Assembly: GCA_016871895.1 (NCBI GenBank)
Contig: VHBO01000006.1
Location: 1-64,000 of the forward strand
Direction of reading: 5' to 3'
DNA: 64,000 nt
Source: Gemmatimonadota bacterium
GTDB lineage: Bacteria > Gemmatimonadota > Gemmatimonadetes > Gemmatimonadales > Gemmatimonadaceae
Below the pieces are notes generated by a model. That model ran no database searches and was not told the DNA's origin. It worked only from the letters and a program-made list of their open reading frames with translations. A program made the translations under genes and the position numbers. Below, in pieces: positions 9,904-18,550 of the stretch (positions are counted from its first letter, which is position 1; each line of letters opens with the position of its first letter).

Positions 9904-10763
9904 GGGAGACGGTCGGCGCCCTGCTCGATGCGCTGGCCGTGCGGCTCGCGGGACCGGGGCGGCCACCCGCGCGGACTGAGGCGCGCGACCTCATCGCCGC
10001 CGTCCTCGACGCTCCGCGGCACTGGCCCACCGCGCACCGGGAGGAGGTCCTTCCCGCGGCGGTGGTCGCGCGCATCGACGAGGCCGCCGCGCGTCACGCG
10101 GAGGGGATGCCGATGCCGTACGCCGTCGGGCGCGCCGCCTTCCGGCACCTGACGCTCGCAGTGGATCGCCGGGTGCTGATCCCGCGTCCTGAGACGGAGC
10201 TGCTCATCGATCTCGTCCTCTCCCTCACGAATGGCGGACGCGGCGTGGCGGTCGACGTCGGGACCGGCTCGGGTGCCATCGCGCTCTCGCTGGCGTTTGA
10301 GGGGGCGTTTGAGACGGTGCACGCGGTCGATCTATCCCCCGAGGCGCTGGCTGTGGCTCAGGCCAATCTTGCGGCGATCCCGGAGGCGTGCCGTGCCCGC
10401 GTGCGATGGCATCAGGGCGACCTCCTCGCGCCGCTCCGTGGGATCGCCGTCGACGTGGTGGCGTCGAACCCACCCTATATTTCCCCCGAGGAGATGCCGG
10501 CGTTGCCGGCGCTCGTGCGCGAGTGGGAGCCCGCGATGGCGCTCGTCGCGGCGGAGGAAGGGATGGCGCTGATCCGGGCGCTCGTGCCGCAGGCGGCGGC
10601 GGTGCTGGTTGCCGGCGGGTGGCTGGTGATGGAAGTGGATGCGCGGCGTGCCGATCTCGCGGCGGCCGCGGTGCGGGACGACGGGCGCTTCGCGGCCGTC
10701 GAGGTCCGCGCGGACCTGACGGGCCGCCCGCGATTCGTCGTGGGGCGGCGAACGGAGACGTGA
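9900..10763 (+). CDS. prmC: release factor glutamine N5-methyltransferase
   Basis: SAM-dependent enzyme that methylates the glutamine of the GGQ motif in release factors. 287 residues. The N-terminal helical domain is followed by a Rossmann methyltransferase with VDVGTGSGAIALSLA near residue 117 and the catalytic NPPY motif (SNPPYIS) near residue 192. IPRPETELL before the Rossmann fold is also family-typical. ATG overlaps the prfA stop, so enzyme and substrate are translationally coupled. Confidence 0.95.
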   Translation: MRETVGALLDALAVRLAGPGRPPARTEARDLIAAVLDAPRHWPTAHREEVLPAAVVARIDEAAARHAEGMPMPYAVGRAAFRHLTLAVDRRVLIPRPETELLIDLVLSLTNGGRGVAVDVGTGSGAIALSLAFEGAFETVHAVDLSPEALAVAQANLAAIPEACRARVRWHQGDLLAPLRGIAVDVVASNPPYISPEEMPALPALVREWEPAMALVAAEEGMALIRALVPQAAAVLVAGGWLVMEVDARRADLAAAAVRDDGRFAAVEVRADLTGRPRFVVGRRTET

Positions 10764-11116
10764 TGCTGAGCGACAAGGCAGGGGAAGTCGGCCGTCTGAT
10801 CGGCCAGAGCGCGGAGTATCAGGCGCTGAAGCGCGCCAACGAGGCGCTCAAGGATGAGGCGCCCCTCGTGGCGGCGCTGCGTCGGATGGACGGCCTGCGC
10901 GACGAGGCGCAGCAGATGATCGCCCGCGGCGAACAGCCGACCGAGGCGATGGAGCAGGAGCTCGAGCAGCTCCTCGGCGCGGTCCAGGCGAACACGCTCT
11001 ATCAGCGGATGCTCGCGGCCAACGAGAACTTCGAGAAGCTGATGGTGCAGGTGAACCAGTGGATCGGCGAGGGGATCCAGCGCGGTGCCACCAGCTCGAT
11101 CATCACGCTCGGCTGA
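10763..11116 (+). CDS. YlbF/YmcA-family protein
   Basis: 117-residue, largely helical cytoplasmic protein beginning MLSDKAGEVGRLIGQS and containing EYQALKRANEALKDE and a C-terminal FEKLMVQVNQWIGEGI. This matches the length and pattern of the YlbF/YmcA (control of competence/RNase Y-associated) family. In Bacillus these assist RNase Y; the role in this lineage is unknown. Its ATG overlaps the prmC stop (TGATG), and tmk begins 2 bp after its stop. Confidence 0.7.
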   Translation: MLSDKAGEVGRLIGQSAEYQALKRANEALKDEAPLVAALRRMDGLRDEAQQMIARGEQPTEAMEQELEQLLGAVQANTLYQRMLAANENFEKLMVQVNQWIGEGIQRGATSSIITLG

Positions 11117-11118
11117 TC

Positions 11119-11790
11119 GTGCCCGGGCGCGGGTGGTTGGTGGTCTTCGAAGGGGGCGAGGGCGTCGGGAAGTCGACGCAGCTCGCCCGCACCGCCAAGC
11201 GTCTTGCCGCCGCAGGGATCCCGCATCGCGTCTGTCGGGAGCCCGGGGGGACGCCGCTCGGGGATCGGGTACGCGACCTCCTGCTGCATGCCGACGTGGC
11301 CGTCGCCCCCGCGGCGGAGGCGGCGCTCTTCGCCGCGTCTCGCGCCCAGCTCGTCGCCGAGGTGCTGCAGCCGGCGCTCGTGGCGGGTGAGGTGGTCCTG
11401 CTCGATCGATTCCTCCTCTCGACGTATGCGTACCAGGTGGGCGGCCGTGGCCTCCCGGAAGGGCCGGTGCGCGAGGCGAACCGCCTCGCGACGGCGGGGA
11501 TCGTCCCCGACCTCACCTTGGTGCTGACGCTGGGGCCCGGCGCCGGGCTGGCGCGCGCGACAACGCGCGGCCCCGCCGACCGGATCGAGCGCGCCGACGC
11601 CGGATTCCACGCGCGCGTCGCCAACGCGTTCGGCACATTCGCCGATGCCGCGTGGCAGGCCGCGCACCCCGAATGCGGCCCCATCGTCGCGATCGATGCC
11701 GACGGTCCCGTCGACGTGGTGCAGGCCCGCATCGCCGAGCGACTCGCGGCTGCGATCCCGGCCTGTGGTGCGCTGGTGGGGGGCGTGTGA
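11119..11790 (+). CDS. tmk: thymidylate kinase
   Basis: Phosphorylates dTMP to dTDP for DNA synthesis. 223 residues from GTG 11119. The P-loop FEGGEGVGKST starts near residue 9, REPGGTPLGDRVRDLLL is the substrate-binding DRX-type region, and DRFLLSTYAYQ is the conserved DR(Y/F) segment. The C-terminal lid arginines are in the TRGPADRIE segment. It lies between the YlbF-like gene and an S41 protease whose GTG overlaps its stop. Confidence 0.93.
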   Translation: MPGRGWLVVFEGGEGVGKSTQLARTAKRLAAAGIPHRVCREPGGTPLGDRVRDLLLHADVAVAPAAEAALFAASRAQLVAEVLQPALVAGEVVLLDRFLLSTYAYQVGGRGLPEGPVREANRLATAGIVPDLTLVLTLGPGAGLARATTRGPADRIERADAGFHARVANAFGTFADAAWQAAHPECGPIVAIDADGPVDVVQARIAERLAAAIPACGALVGGV

Positions 11791-13124
11791 GCCGGCTCCG
11801 TTCGATCGCCCTCACCGGACTCGCCCTCGGCGTCGCCTGGGCCGCGACCGGTGCGCTCCGCGACGCCGTGCGGCCGCGTGATCCCTCGGGGCCCGACGGA
11901 GCGCGCCTCCTCGAGGCGGTGATGGAGCGCGTCCGTGCCAATTACGTCGACTCCGTCGATGACGCGCGCCTCTGGGAGCTCGCGACCCTCGGACTCCTCG
12001 GTGAGCTCGATGACCCGAACTCGAGTTATCTCACGCCGGCGCGGCGCGTGGCGCTCGAGCGCACCATCACCAACAGCTATCCCGGCGTCGGCGCGCAGGT
12101 CGAGGTGATGGGTGGCGTCCCGGTCATCGTGCAGACGCGCCCGGGGACACCGGCGGAGCGGGCGGGACTCGAGGAGGGGGATGAGCTTCTTGTGGTCGAT
12201 GGCCGGAGCACGCGCGGCTGGAGCGACGCCGAGGCCCGCGCCGCCCTGCGCGGACCGCGCGGCACCTCGGTGCGGCTCGAGGTCGATGGCCCGGCCGGTC
12301 GGCGCACGCTGACGCTCGTCCGCGATCAGATCCACGTTAATGCGATCGCGGGGGAAACACTCGTCGAGGCGGACGTCGCGTATCTCGCCGTCAGCACCTT
12401 CAGTGATTCCACCGCGGTCGAGCTGCGGCGCGCGGTGGACTCGCTCGTCGCGCGGGGCGCGCGGTCGCTGGTGCTCGACCTGCGCGGGAATCCGGGCGGC
12501 CTCCTCGCGCAGGGCGTCGAGGTCGCCGACCTCTTCCTCGGCGCGGGGGCACAGCTCGTCACCACCGCGGGGCGCACCGCCGCATCGCGGCGCGTCTACA
12601 CCGACTCGACCACCTCGGCCTGGTCAGCCCTCCCGGTCGTCGTGCTGGTGAACGAGCTCACCGCGAGCGCCGCGGAGATCGTCGCGGGGGCGCTGCAGGA
12701 CAACGATCGCGCACTCATCCTCGGGCGTGTGACGTACGGCAAGGGGAGCGCCCAGGGCGTCTACGGTCTCGACAACGGCGCGGCGATCTCACTCACCAAC
12801 GCGCGCTGGTACACCCCGCTGGGCCGCAGCATCGAGCACCCGGTGCCGGCGGATGACGTGCAGGCTGACGCGCCCGCCGAGGCGGACACCACGCGGCCCG
12901 TGCTGCGGACGCCGACGGGGCGCGTCGTGAAGGGTGGGGGCGGCATCGTCCCTGACCAGGTCATCGGCGACACCGCCGGCCTGGCGACGGACCGCCGGCT
13001 CGCGGCGGTGGTCCGCCGTCGTGATGATGGGTGGCAGGGCGCGCTGCGGGGCGATGCGGCGGTGGCGCGTGCCGTGGTGATCCTGCGTCGCGCCCGCGCA
13101 CCGCGCGACGTCTTTGTCGACTGA
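11787..13124 (+). CDS. S41-family carboxyl-terminal processing protease
   Basis: 445-residue periplasmic protease of the CtpA/Prc family. Residues 1-25 (SRLRSIALTGLALGVAWAA) are a signal anchor. A PDZ domain lies at about 95-180 (PGTPAERAGLEEGDELLVVDG), followed by the S41 catalytic domain with LVLDLRGNPGGLL, the nucleophile serine in NELTASAAEI (about residue 294) and the general-base lysine in TYGKGSAQG (about residue 318). Both catalytic residues are intact. Such enzymes trim or degrade envelope proteins. The start is GTG overlapping the tmk stop. Last gene of the rpmE run, facing lolA across 12 bp. Confidence 0.92.
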   Translation: MSRLRSIALTGLALGVAWAATGALRDAVRPRDPSGPDGARLLEAVMERVRANYVDSVDDARLWELATLGLLGELDDPNSSYLTPARRVALERTITNSYPGVGAQVEVMGGVPVIVQTRPGTPAERAGLEEGDELLVVDGRSTRGWSDAEARAALRGPRGTSVRLEVDGPAGRRTLTLVRDQIHVNAIAGETLVEADVAYLAVSTFSDSTAVELRRAVDSLVARGARSLVLDLRGNPGGLLAQGVEVADLFLGAGAQLVTTAGRTAASRRVYTDSTTSAWSALPVVVLVNELTASAAEIVAGALQDNDRALILGRVTYGKGSAQGVYGLDNGAAISLTNARWYTPLGRSIEHPVPADDVQADAPAEADTTRPVLRTPTGRVVKGGGGIVPDQVIGDTAGLATDRRLAAVVRRRDDGWQGALRGDAAVARAVVILRRARAPRDVFVD

Positions 13125-13136
13125 GGCGGCCGCCGC

Positions 13137-13922
13137 TCAGCGCGGTGCGACGCCGCCGAGCAGCGCGGCCTGATCGATCACCCGGACGCCCGACGGCGGC
13201 GTGAACGTGAACGCGTCCGCGGGGAGCCGCGTGCCGAGCCGGACCTCGGAGAACGTCAGCGCCCGGACGAGTCCGCTCGGCTCTCGGAGCGTTGCCGCGA
13301 CGATGACCCGCCGCGCGGCATCGATCCGGAGCGTCGCGCGCGAGAACGGCGCGCCGCCAGCCCGGGGTTCGAGGGTCACCTGCGCCTCGCGGCGGCCGGC
13401 GACGAGCGTATCGGGGAGGCGGCGGACGACGTAGCGGCGCGCCGGCTCGGGGAGCAGCGCGGCGACGAGATCGAGTCCCGCGCCGGCGCCGACGCCGCGG
13501 GGGAGGCGGATCGCCTGGCCGCGGAGCGTGCTGGGGAGGTAGATCCACACCGCCGCGCCATCGGCGATGATGCGATCCTCGGCGGGGTCGCTGAAGCGGA
13601 AGGCGAAGCGGGCGGAACCGGCCTGCAGGAATTCGCCGCGCGAGGTCATCGCGGCGCCGCCGCTCGCGGGCGTGAGGGTCTGCGTGAAGCGCGCTCGCAG
13701 TGTGCGGGCGCCACGATACGCGCCGGCGACGCGGTCGAGGAGGGCGATGGCGGCGGAGTCCCCCGGGTTCGCCGCCACCTGCGCCCGGAGCGGTGTCGGC
13801 CGTGCGACGCCCGCGAGGAGGACGCTGCGAGCGCCGTACAGCGCGAGCGGGCCGATCGCACTCAGCCCGACGAGCGCCGCGGCAGCGACCCGGCGCACGC
13901 CGGCGGCCACGGCCCCGCTCAC
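13137..13922 (-). CDS. lolA: LolA-like outer-membrane lipoprotein carrier
   Basis: 261 residues with an N-terminal hydrophobic export segment (AAAALVGLSAIGPLALYG). A LolA-type half-barrel follows: LRARFTQTLTP, GEFLQAGSARFAFRFSDPAEDRIIADGAAVW split over residues about 90-120, and the C-terminal VRALTFSEVRLGTRLPADAF. LolA carries lipoproteins across the periplasm to the outer membrane. The GTG start overlaps the aroF stop (GTGA), so it is the last gene of smc-aroF-lolA. No lolB or lolCDE is visible nearby. Sequence similarity to LolA families is moderate, so an LolA-like paralogue remains possible. Confidence 0.8.
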   Translation of the reverse strand: MSGAVAAGVRRVAAAALVGLSAIGPLALYGARSVLLAGVARPTPLRAQVAANPGDSAAIALLDRVAGAYRGARTLRARFTQTLTPASGGAAMTSRGEFLQAGSARFAFRFSDPAEDRIIADGAAVWIYLPSTLRGQAIRLPRGVGAGAGLDLVAALLPEPARRYVVRRLPDTLVAGRREAQVTLEPRAGGAPFSRATLRIDAARRVIVAATLREPSGLVRALTFSEVRLGTRLPADAFTFTPPSGVRVIDQAALLGGVAPR

Positions 13923-14941
13923 GCGAGCCGGCGGCCGAGCACCGTCGCGATGCCGGCGAGCTGACGCATCGTCTCGGTGAACTGGGCCGGCGTCTGCGAT
14001 TGCGCGCCGTCGGACATCGCCCGCTCCGGCTCGGGGTGCACCTCGAGGATGAGCCCGTCCGCGCCCGCCGCGAGGGCGGCGCGCGCCATCGGCATCACGA
14101 GGTCACGCCGGCCTGTGCCGTGGCTCGGATCGGCGATGATCGGCAGATGGCTCACTTGATGCACCACCGGGATGGCGGTGAGGTCGAAGAGGTTCCGCAC
14201 CGTCGCGTCAAAGCTCCGCAGGCCACGCTCGCAGAGGATGACGCTCGGATTCCCCTCGTTCAGGATGTACTCGGCGGAGAGGAGCAGGTCGGCGATCGTC
14301 GCCGCCGCGCCGCGCTTGAGCAGTACGGGGCGTCCGAGGCGGCCCACGGTCTTCAGGAGTGCGTAGTTCTGCATATTGCGCGCCCCCACCTGGATGCAGT
14401 CGGCGACCTCGGCGACCTGGCGGGCTCCCTCGTCGTCCATCGCCTCCGTCACGATCGCGAGGCCGGTCGCCTCGCGGGCCCGTGCCAAGAGCGTCAGCCC
14501 CTCGGCGCCGAGCCCCTGGAAGGCGTATGGCGAGGAGCGCGGCTTGAACGCGCCGCCACGGAGCGCGACCGCGCCGGCCGCCTTCACCTGCTCGGCCGCC
14601 CGGATGATCTGCGACTCGGACTCGACGGAGCAGGGACCGGCGATCACCGGGACCTGCTCCCCACCGAAGGCCACGCCCGGGGCGATGGTGACGATGGTGG
14701 GGGAGGGATGTGCGGCCCGCGCCGCCTTCCGGTACGGCGGGTCGACCTGCAGCACTTCCGCGACGCCGGAGAGGCCCTGCAGGGCGGCGCCGACGGCGCG
14801 TCCCTCGACGCCGTCGATCGCGACCGCGGTCTGCGCGCGCCCCGCCATCACCTGCGGGGTGAGCCCGCGCTCCCGAGCGAGGTCGCAGACCCGGGCGAGG
14901 TCCGCCGGGGTCGCCTCCGCCTGCATCACGACGAGCAGCAT
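13919..14941 (-). CDS. aroF: 3-deoxy-7-phosphoheptulonate synthase (DAHP synthase, type I-beta)
   Basis: Condenses phosphoenolpyruvate with erythrose 4-phosphate, the first step of aromatic amino acid synthesis. 340 residues. An N-terminal ferredoxin-like regulatory domain of about 70 residues is followed by the TIM barrel with IAGPCSVESESQI, GGAFKPRSSPYAFQG, LLKRG and the metal/substrate motif IIADPSHGTGRRD. The regulatory-domain fusion is typical of the AroA-I-beta group. The gene starts 7 bp after the smc stop and overlaps lolA. Confidence 0.95.
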   Translation of the reverse strand: MLLVVMQAEATPADLARVCDLARERGLTPQVMAGRAQTAVAIDGVEGRAVGAALQGLSGVAEVLQVDPPYRKAARAAHPSPTIVTIAPGVAFGGEQVPVIAGPCSVESESQIIRAAEQVKAAGAVALRGGAFKPRSSPYAFQGLGAEGLTLLARAREATGLAIVTEAMDDEGARQVAEVADCIQVGARNMQNYALLKTVGRLGRPVLLKRGAAATIADLLLSAEYILNEGNPSVILCERGLRSFDATVRNLFDLTAIPVVHQVSHLPIIADPSHGTGRRDLVMPMARAALAAGADGLILEVHPEPERAMSDGAQSQTPAQFTETMRQLAGIATVLGRRLA

Positions 14942-14948
14942 CGCGGCC

Positions 14949-17900
14949 TCAGCCCGCCGCAGCGGGCGCCTCGACGTCCACCGCGGGCCCGCGCATCCGT
15001 ACGCTCACGAGCGACGAGACGCCCGGCTCCTGCATCGTCACGCCGTAGACGGCGTCGGCGGCCTCGGTCGAGGTGCGCGGGTTGTGCGTGATGACGATGA
15101 ACTGCGTCCGCTGCTTGAACGCATTCAGCATCTTCACGAACCGACCGATGTTCGAGTCGTCGAGGGGCGCGTCCACTTCGTCGAGCAGACAGAAGGGGCT
15201 CGGCTTCGTGAGGAAGATCCCGAAGAGGAGAGAGAGCGCCACGAGGGCGCGCTCGCCGCTGGAGAGTAAATGGATGCGCTGCGTCCGCTTGCCGCGCGGG
15301 CTCGCGTGAATCTCGATGTCACAGTCGAGCGGTGCCTCGGGGTTCTCAAGCCGGAGATCGCACTCGCCACCACCGAAGAGCGTCATGAAGATGTCTCGGA
15401 AGTGCGTCCGCACCTCCGCGAAGGTCGCGAGGAACATCTCGCGCGCCGTCACGTCGATTTCCTTGATCGCCGCCTGCAGCTGGGTCTGCGCCTGCGTGAG
15501 GTCGGTCCGCTGTGCGGTCAGGAACTCGAGGCGCTTGGTCTCCTCCTCGTGTTCCTCGATGGCGAGCGGGTTCACCGGCCCGAGTTGCTCGAGCTGCACC
15601 CGGAGTCCCTCGGCCTCGGCGCGGAGCGCCTCGTCCTCGATCTCGAGGACGGTGTGGCTCGCCAGCAGCTCCTCGAGCGGACGACGCCACTCCGTCTCGA
15701 GGCGCTCGCGGATCGCCGTGCGCTTCCCGGAGAGCTCCGCGAACCGGAGCTCCGACAGATGCAGCGCCTGCGAGCGCTCGTCGGTCCCGCGTCGTGCGAC
15801 GTCGAGCGCCTGCTCCGCCTCGGCGAGCGTGGCGTCCGCGGTGCGCACCGCCTCCTCGGCGGCGCCGAGAGTCGCCTCGGCGTCCTCCTGCACCGCGCGG
15901 CGCGCGGCGAGCTCCTGCTGCCACGTCGTCAGCTGCGACGCGAGCGAGCCATCCTCCGCGGCGAGCGTGGCCAGCTCCCGGTCGAGCGCGGCGAGCCGCT
16001 CGGTCGCACTGGCCGACTCCCGCTCAAGGCGCTCGCGGCGCTCCGTGGCCACCTGGGCCCGCGCTTCCGCCTGCGCGTGCGAGACCTGCTGCGCTGCGCG
16101 CGCCTCGCGCGCCTGATCCTGCGCCTGCTCGGCCGCCATCAGGAGCGCGCGGGCCGTCGCCGCCGTCTCGTCGGCCACCACGAGCTGTCGGGCCGTCTCG
16201 TCCTGCGCGGCGAGACTCCGGTTCACCCGGTCGCCGAGCTCGCTGTGGCGCCCGGCGAGACGCTCGGCCAGCGCGACGGCGTCGGCGAGCTCGCGGGCGG
16301 CGCGATCCCGCACGCGATCGCGGTCGCTGCGCGTGGTCGCGGCGTCCGCCGCCGTACGCTGCGCGGTCGCGGTGCTCTCCGCCGCCGTCGCCGCCGCTGT
16401 CTCGGCCTGCACCACCTCGTCGTGGACCTGCTGCGCCGACGCCTGCACGGTGGCGCGGCGCCCGGCGATCGCTTCCACCTGCACCTTCAGTTCGTCGAGC
16501 TCCGCGCGGCGCCGCAGCGGGCCGGCACCCGACTCGCGGGCGGGGAGCCACACCGCGCCGCGTCCATCGACGAACGCCGATCCATCGGCGAGCGACCGCA
16601 CCTTCCCGAGCAGCGTCCGCACCCAGCCGGCGGCCGCGCCATCGCTCCGCACCTGCGCGCCGAGGTCGCCGGCCTCCGCCGCGCCGCCGTCACGGATGGC
16701 ATCGAGCGGGAGGAGGAGCAGGGCGCCGGGGTTCGCCTCGGTGTGCCAGGCGCGAATCGCGTCCGCGGCGGCGCGGTCCCGCACCACCACGGCGTGCACC
16801 GTCGCGCCGAGGAAGCGCTCGACCTGTGCGGCGATGGCGGTATCCGCCCCGATGAAGTCGGAGAGCGGCCCTAGTACCGCGTCGCCGCCGAAGCGCTCCC
16901 GCTCGCGCAGCAGCCGCGCGGCGGCGGGGGCGAGCCCGACCCGTTCCCGCTCGAGGCCCTCGAGCGCGGCGAGGCGCCCGTGGATCGCGGTGTGTTCCTC
17001 TTCGACACGGCGCACATCGGCGCGCGCCGCCGCTTCACGGTCCCGGGCCGTGCGCACCGTCGCGCGCGCCTGATCGAGCCCGTTCTCGGCGGCCGCCGCG
17101 GCTTCGCGCGCCCCCGCGAGGATGTCGTCCGCGGCGGCGAGCTCACGCTCTGCGAGCGCGAGACGCGCGGCGAGTCCCTCGTGCTCGACGCGAAGCGCGT
17201 CCGTCCGCTGCGCCACCTCGGCGAGCTCGCGTTCGGCGTTCTCCCGCTCGAGCTCGAGCCGGCGGGTGCGGTCGCGCAGTTCCCGCGTCGCGCGCTCCGC
17301 CTCCTCGGCCGCGGTCCGTGCCGCGGTGACCCCGGCCCGCGTCTGCTCCTCCGCGGCCTGGCGGTCCGTCAGCCCCTGCGCCGCCGTGGCCAGCGCCTCG
17401 ACACACTGCGTCTCCTCGGCGATCGCGGTCGCCTGCTCCATCCGCATCCGGTCGCCGAGTGCGAGCCCCTGCTCACGCTCCTGCACCGTGCGCTCTCGGC
17501 GCGCGAGCGCGTTCCGGTGCCGTTCTTCCGCGACGGCGAGCTCCTGTTGTAGCTCGAGCACGGCCTGCCGCGCCGCAGCGGCGATCGCCGCCCGCTCGTG
17601 CCGCGTCGTCTCCGCCGCCGCACGTGCCGCGTGCGCCGCATCGCGTGTGACCTCGGAGAGGCGGACTGCCTCCTGAGCTGTCGGCACCGCCTCGCGGAGC
17701 GCGCCGAGGCGCCCCTCGATCCCCGCCAGCTCCTCGTGCCAGGCGCCCATCTCGCGCGCGGCGAGCGTCAGTTCGACGTCGAAGCGACGTGCCATGATCT
17801 CCGCGTGGCGCTCGGCCCGCTTCCGCTGCCGTGCGAGTGAACGGACCTGCGTCTGCACCTCGCCCATCAGGTCGTCGATGCGCAGCAGATCCGCGCTGGT

Positions 17901-18449
17901 CGCCTCGAGTTGACGCTCCGTGCTCCGGCGGCGGTCGCGGTAGAGGCCGATCCCCGCCGCCTCCTCAAAGAGCTCGCGCCGATCGTCCGGGCGATCCGAG
18001 AGGAGGAGGTCGATCATCTTGCTCTCGATCACCACGCCGGTGTCGGCGCCAAGGCCGGTACCGCGGAGCAGGTCCTGGATGTCGCGCAGCCGGCACGGCG
18101 CGCGGTTCAGCAGATATTCGCTCTCGCCGCTGCGGGAGAGGCGCCGCGTGATGACCACCTCGGCGAACGGCACGGGGAGAATCCCCTCATCGTTCGAGAA
18201 GTGAAGGGAGACCTCGGCCACGTTCACCGCACGACGGGCGGAGGATCCCTGGAAGATGACCTCCTCCATCTTGGCGCCGCGGAGCAGGCGCGCGCGCTGC
18301 TCGCCGAGCACCCAGCGCACCGCGTCGGAGACGTTGGACTTGCCGCAGCCGTTCGGGCCGACGATCGCCGTCGCGCCCTGGTCGAACGTCAGGACGGTCG
18401 GGTCCGCAAAGGACTTGAACCCGTGTAACTCGAGCTTGGTCAACCGCAC
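14949..18449 (-). CDS. smc: chromosome segregation protein SMC
   Basis: 1166-residue condensin ATPase. The N-terminal head carries Walker A GPNGCGKSN near residue 33. A long Ala/Glu/Arg-rich coiled coil follows, with a central hinge at about residues 510-670 (around FIGADTAIAAQVERFLGATV), then a second coil. The C-terminal head has signature LSSGERALVALS near 1061 and Walker B CLLDEVDAPLDD near 1086. Full length for the family. I chose GTG 18449 (VRLTKLELHGFKSF, preceded by GGAGAG); the open frame extends about 100 codons upstream but with non-SMC sequence. scpA and scpB are not in the window. Confidence 0.96.
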   Translation of the reverse strand: MRLTKLELHGFKSFADPTVLTFDQGATAIVGPNGCGKSNVSDAVRWVLGEQRARLLRGAKMEEVIFQGSSARRAVNVAEVSLHFSNDEGILPVPFAEVVITRRLSRSGESEYLLNRAPCRLRDIQDLLRGTGLGADTGVVIESKMIDLLLSDRPDDRRELFEEAAGIGLYRDRRRSTERQLEATSADLLRIDDLMGEVQTQVRSLARQRKRAERHAEIMARRFDVELTLAAREMGAWHEELAGIEGRLGALREAVPTAQEAVRLSEVTRDAAHAARAAAETTRHERAAIAAAARQAVLELQQELAVAEERHRNALARRERTVQEREQGLALGDRMRMEQATAIAEETQCVEALATAAQGLTDRQAAEEQTRAGVTAARTAAEEAERATRELRDRTRRLELERENAERELAEVAQRTDALRVEHEGLAARLALAERELAAADDILAGAREAAAAAENGLDQARATVRTARDREAAARADVRRVEEEHTAIHGRLAALEGLERERVGLAPAAARLLRERERFGGDAVLGPLSDFIGADTAIAAQVERFLGATVHAVVVRDRAAADAIRAWHTEANPGALLLLPLDAIRDGGAAEAGDLGAQVRSDGAAAGWVRTLLGKVRSLADGSAFVDGRGAVWLPARESGAGPLRRRAELDELKVQVEAIAGRRATVQASAQQVHDEVVQAETAAATAAESTATAQRTAADAATTRSDRDRVRDRAARELADAVALAERLAGRHSELGDRVNRSLAAQDETARQLVVADETAATARALLMAAEQAQDQAREARAAQQVSHAQAEARAQVATERRERLERESASATERLAALDRELATLAAEDGSLASQLTTWQQELAARRAVQEDAEATLGAAEEAVRTADATLAEAEQALDVARRGTDERSQALHLSELRFAELSGKRTAIRERLETEWRRPLEELLASHTVLEIEDEALRAEAEGLRVQLEQLGPVNPLAIEEHEEETKRLEFLTAQRTDLTQAQTQLQAAIKEIDVTAREMFLATFAEVRTHFRDIFMTLFGGGECDLRLENPEAPLDCDIEIHASPRGKRTQRIHLLSSGERALVALSLLFGIFLTKPSPFCLLDEVDAPLDDSNIGRFVKMLNAFKQRTQFIVITHNPRTSTEAADAVYGVTMQEPGVSSLVSVRMRGPAVDVEAPAAAG

Positions 18450-18550
18450 GCCGAACGCTCTCCAGAGACGAGGGACAGGGTCGAAAGATGTACCGGACCG
18501 CTCGGGCGACGCTACGTCGTGGGGCCCATCGGCGAGGGCTTGACGCGGGG

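Noticed and set aside
13122-13139. Palindrome TGAGGCGGCCGCCGCTCA between two convergent stops
   Set aside because: It is imperfect and short, with no T-tract; such runs are expected by chance at this G+C.
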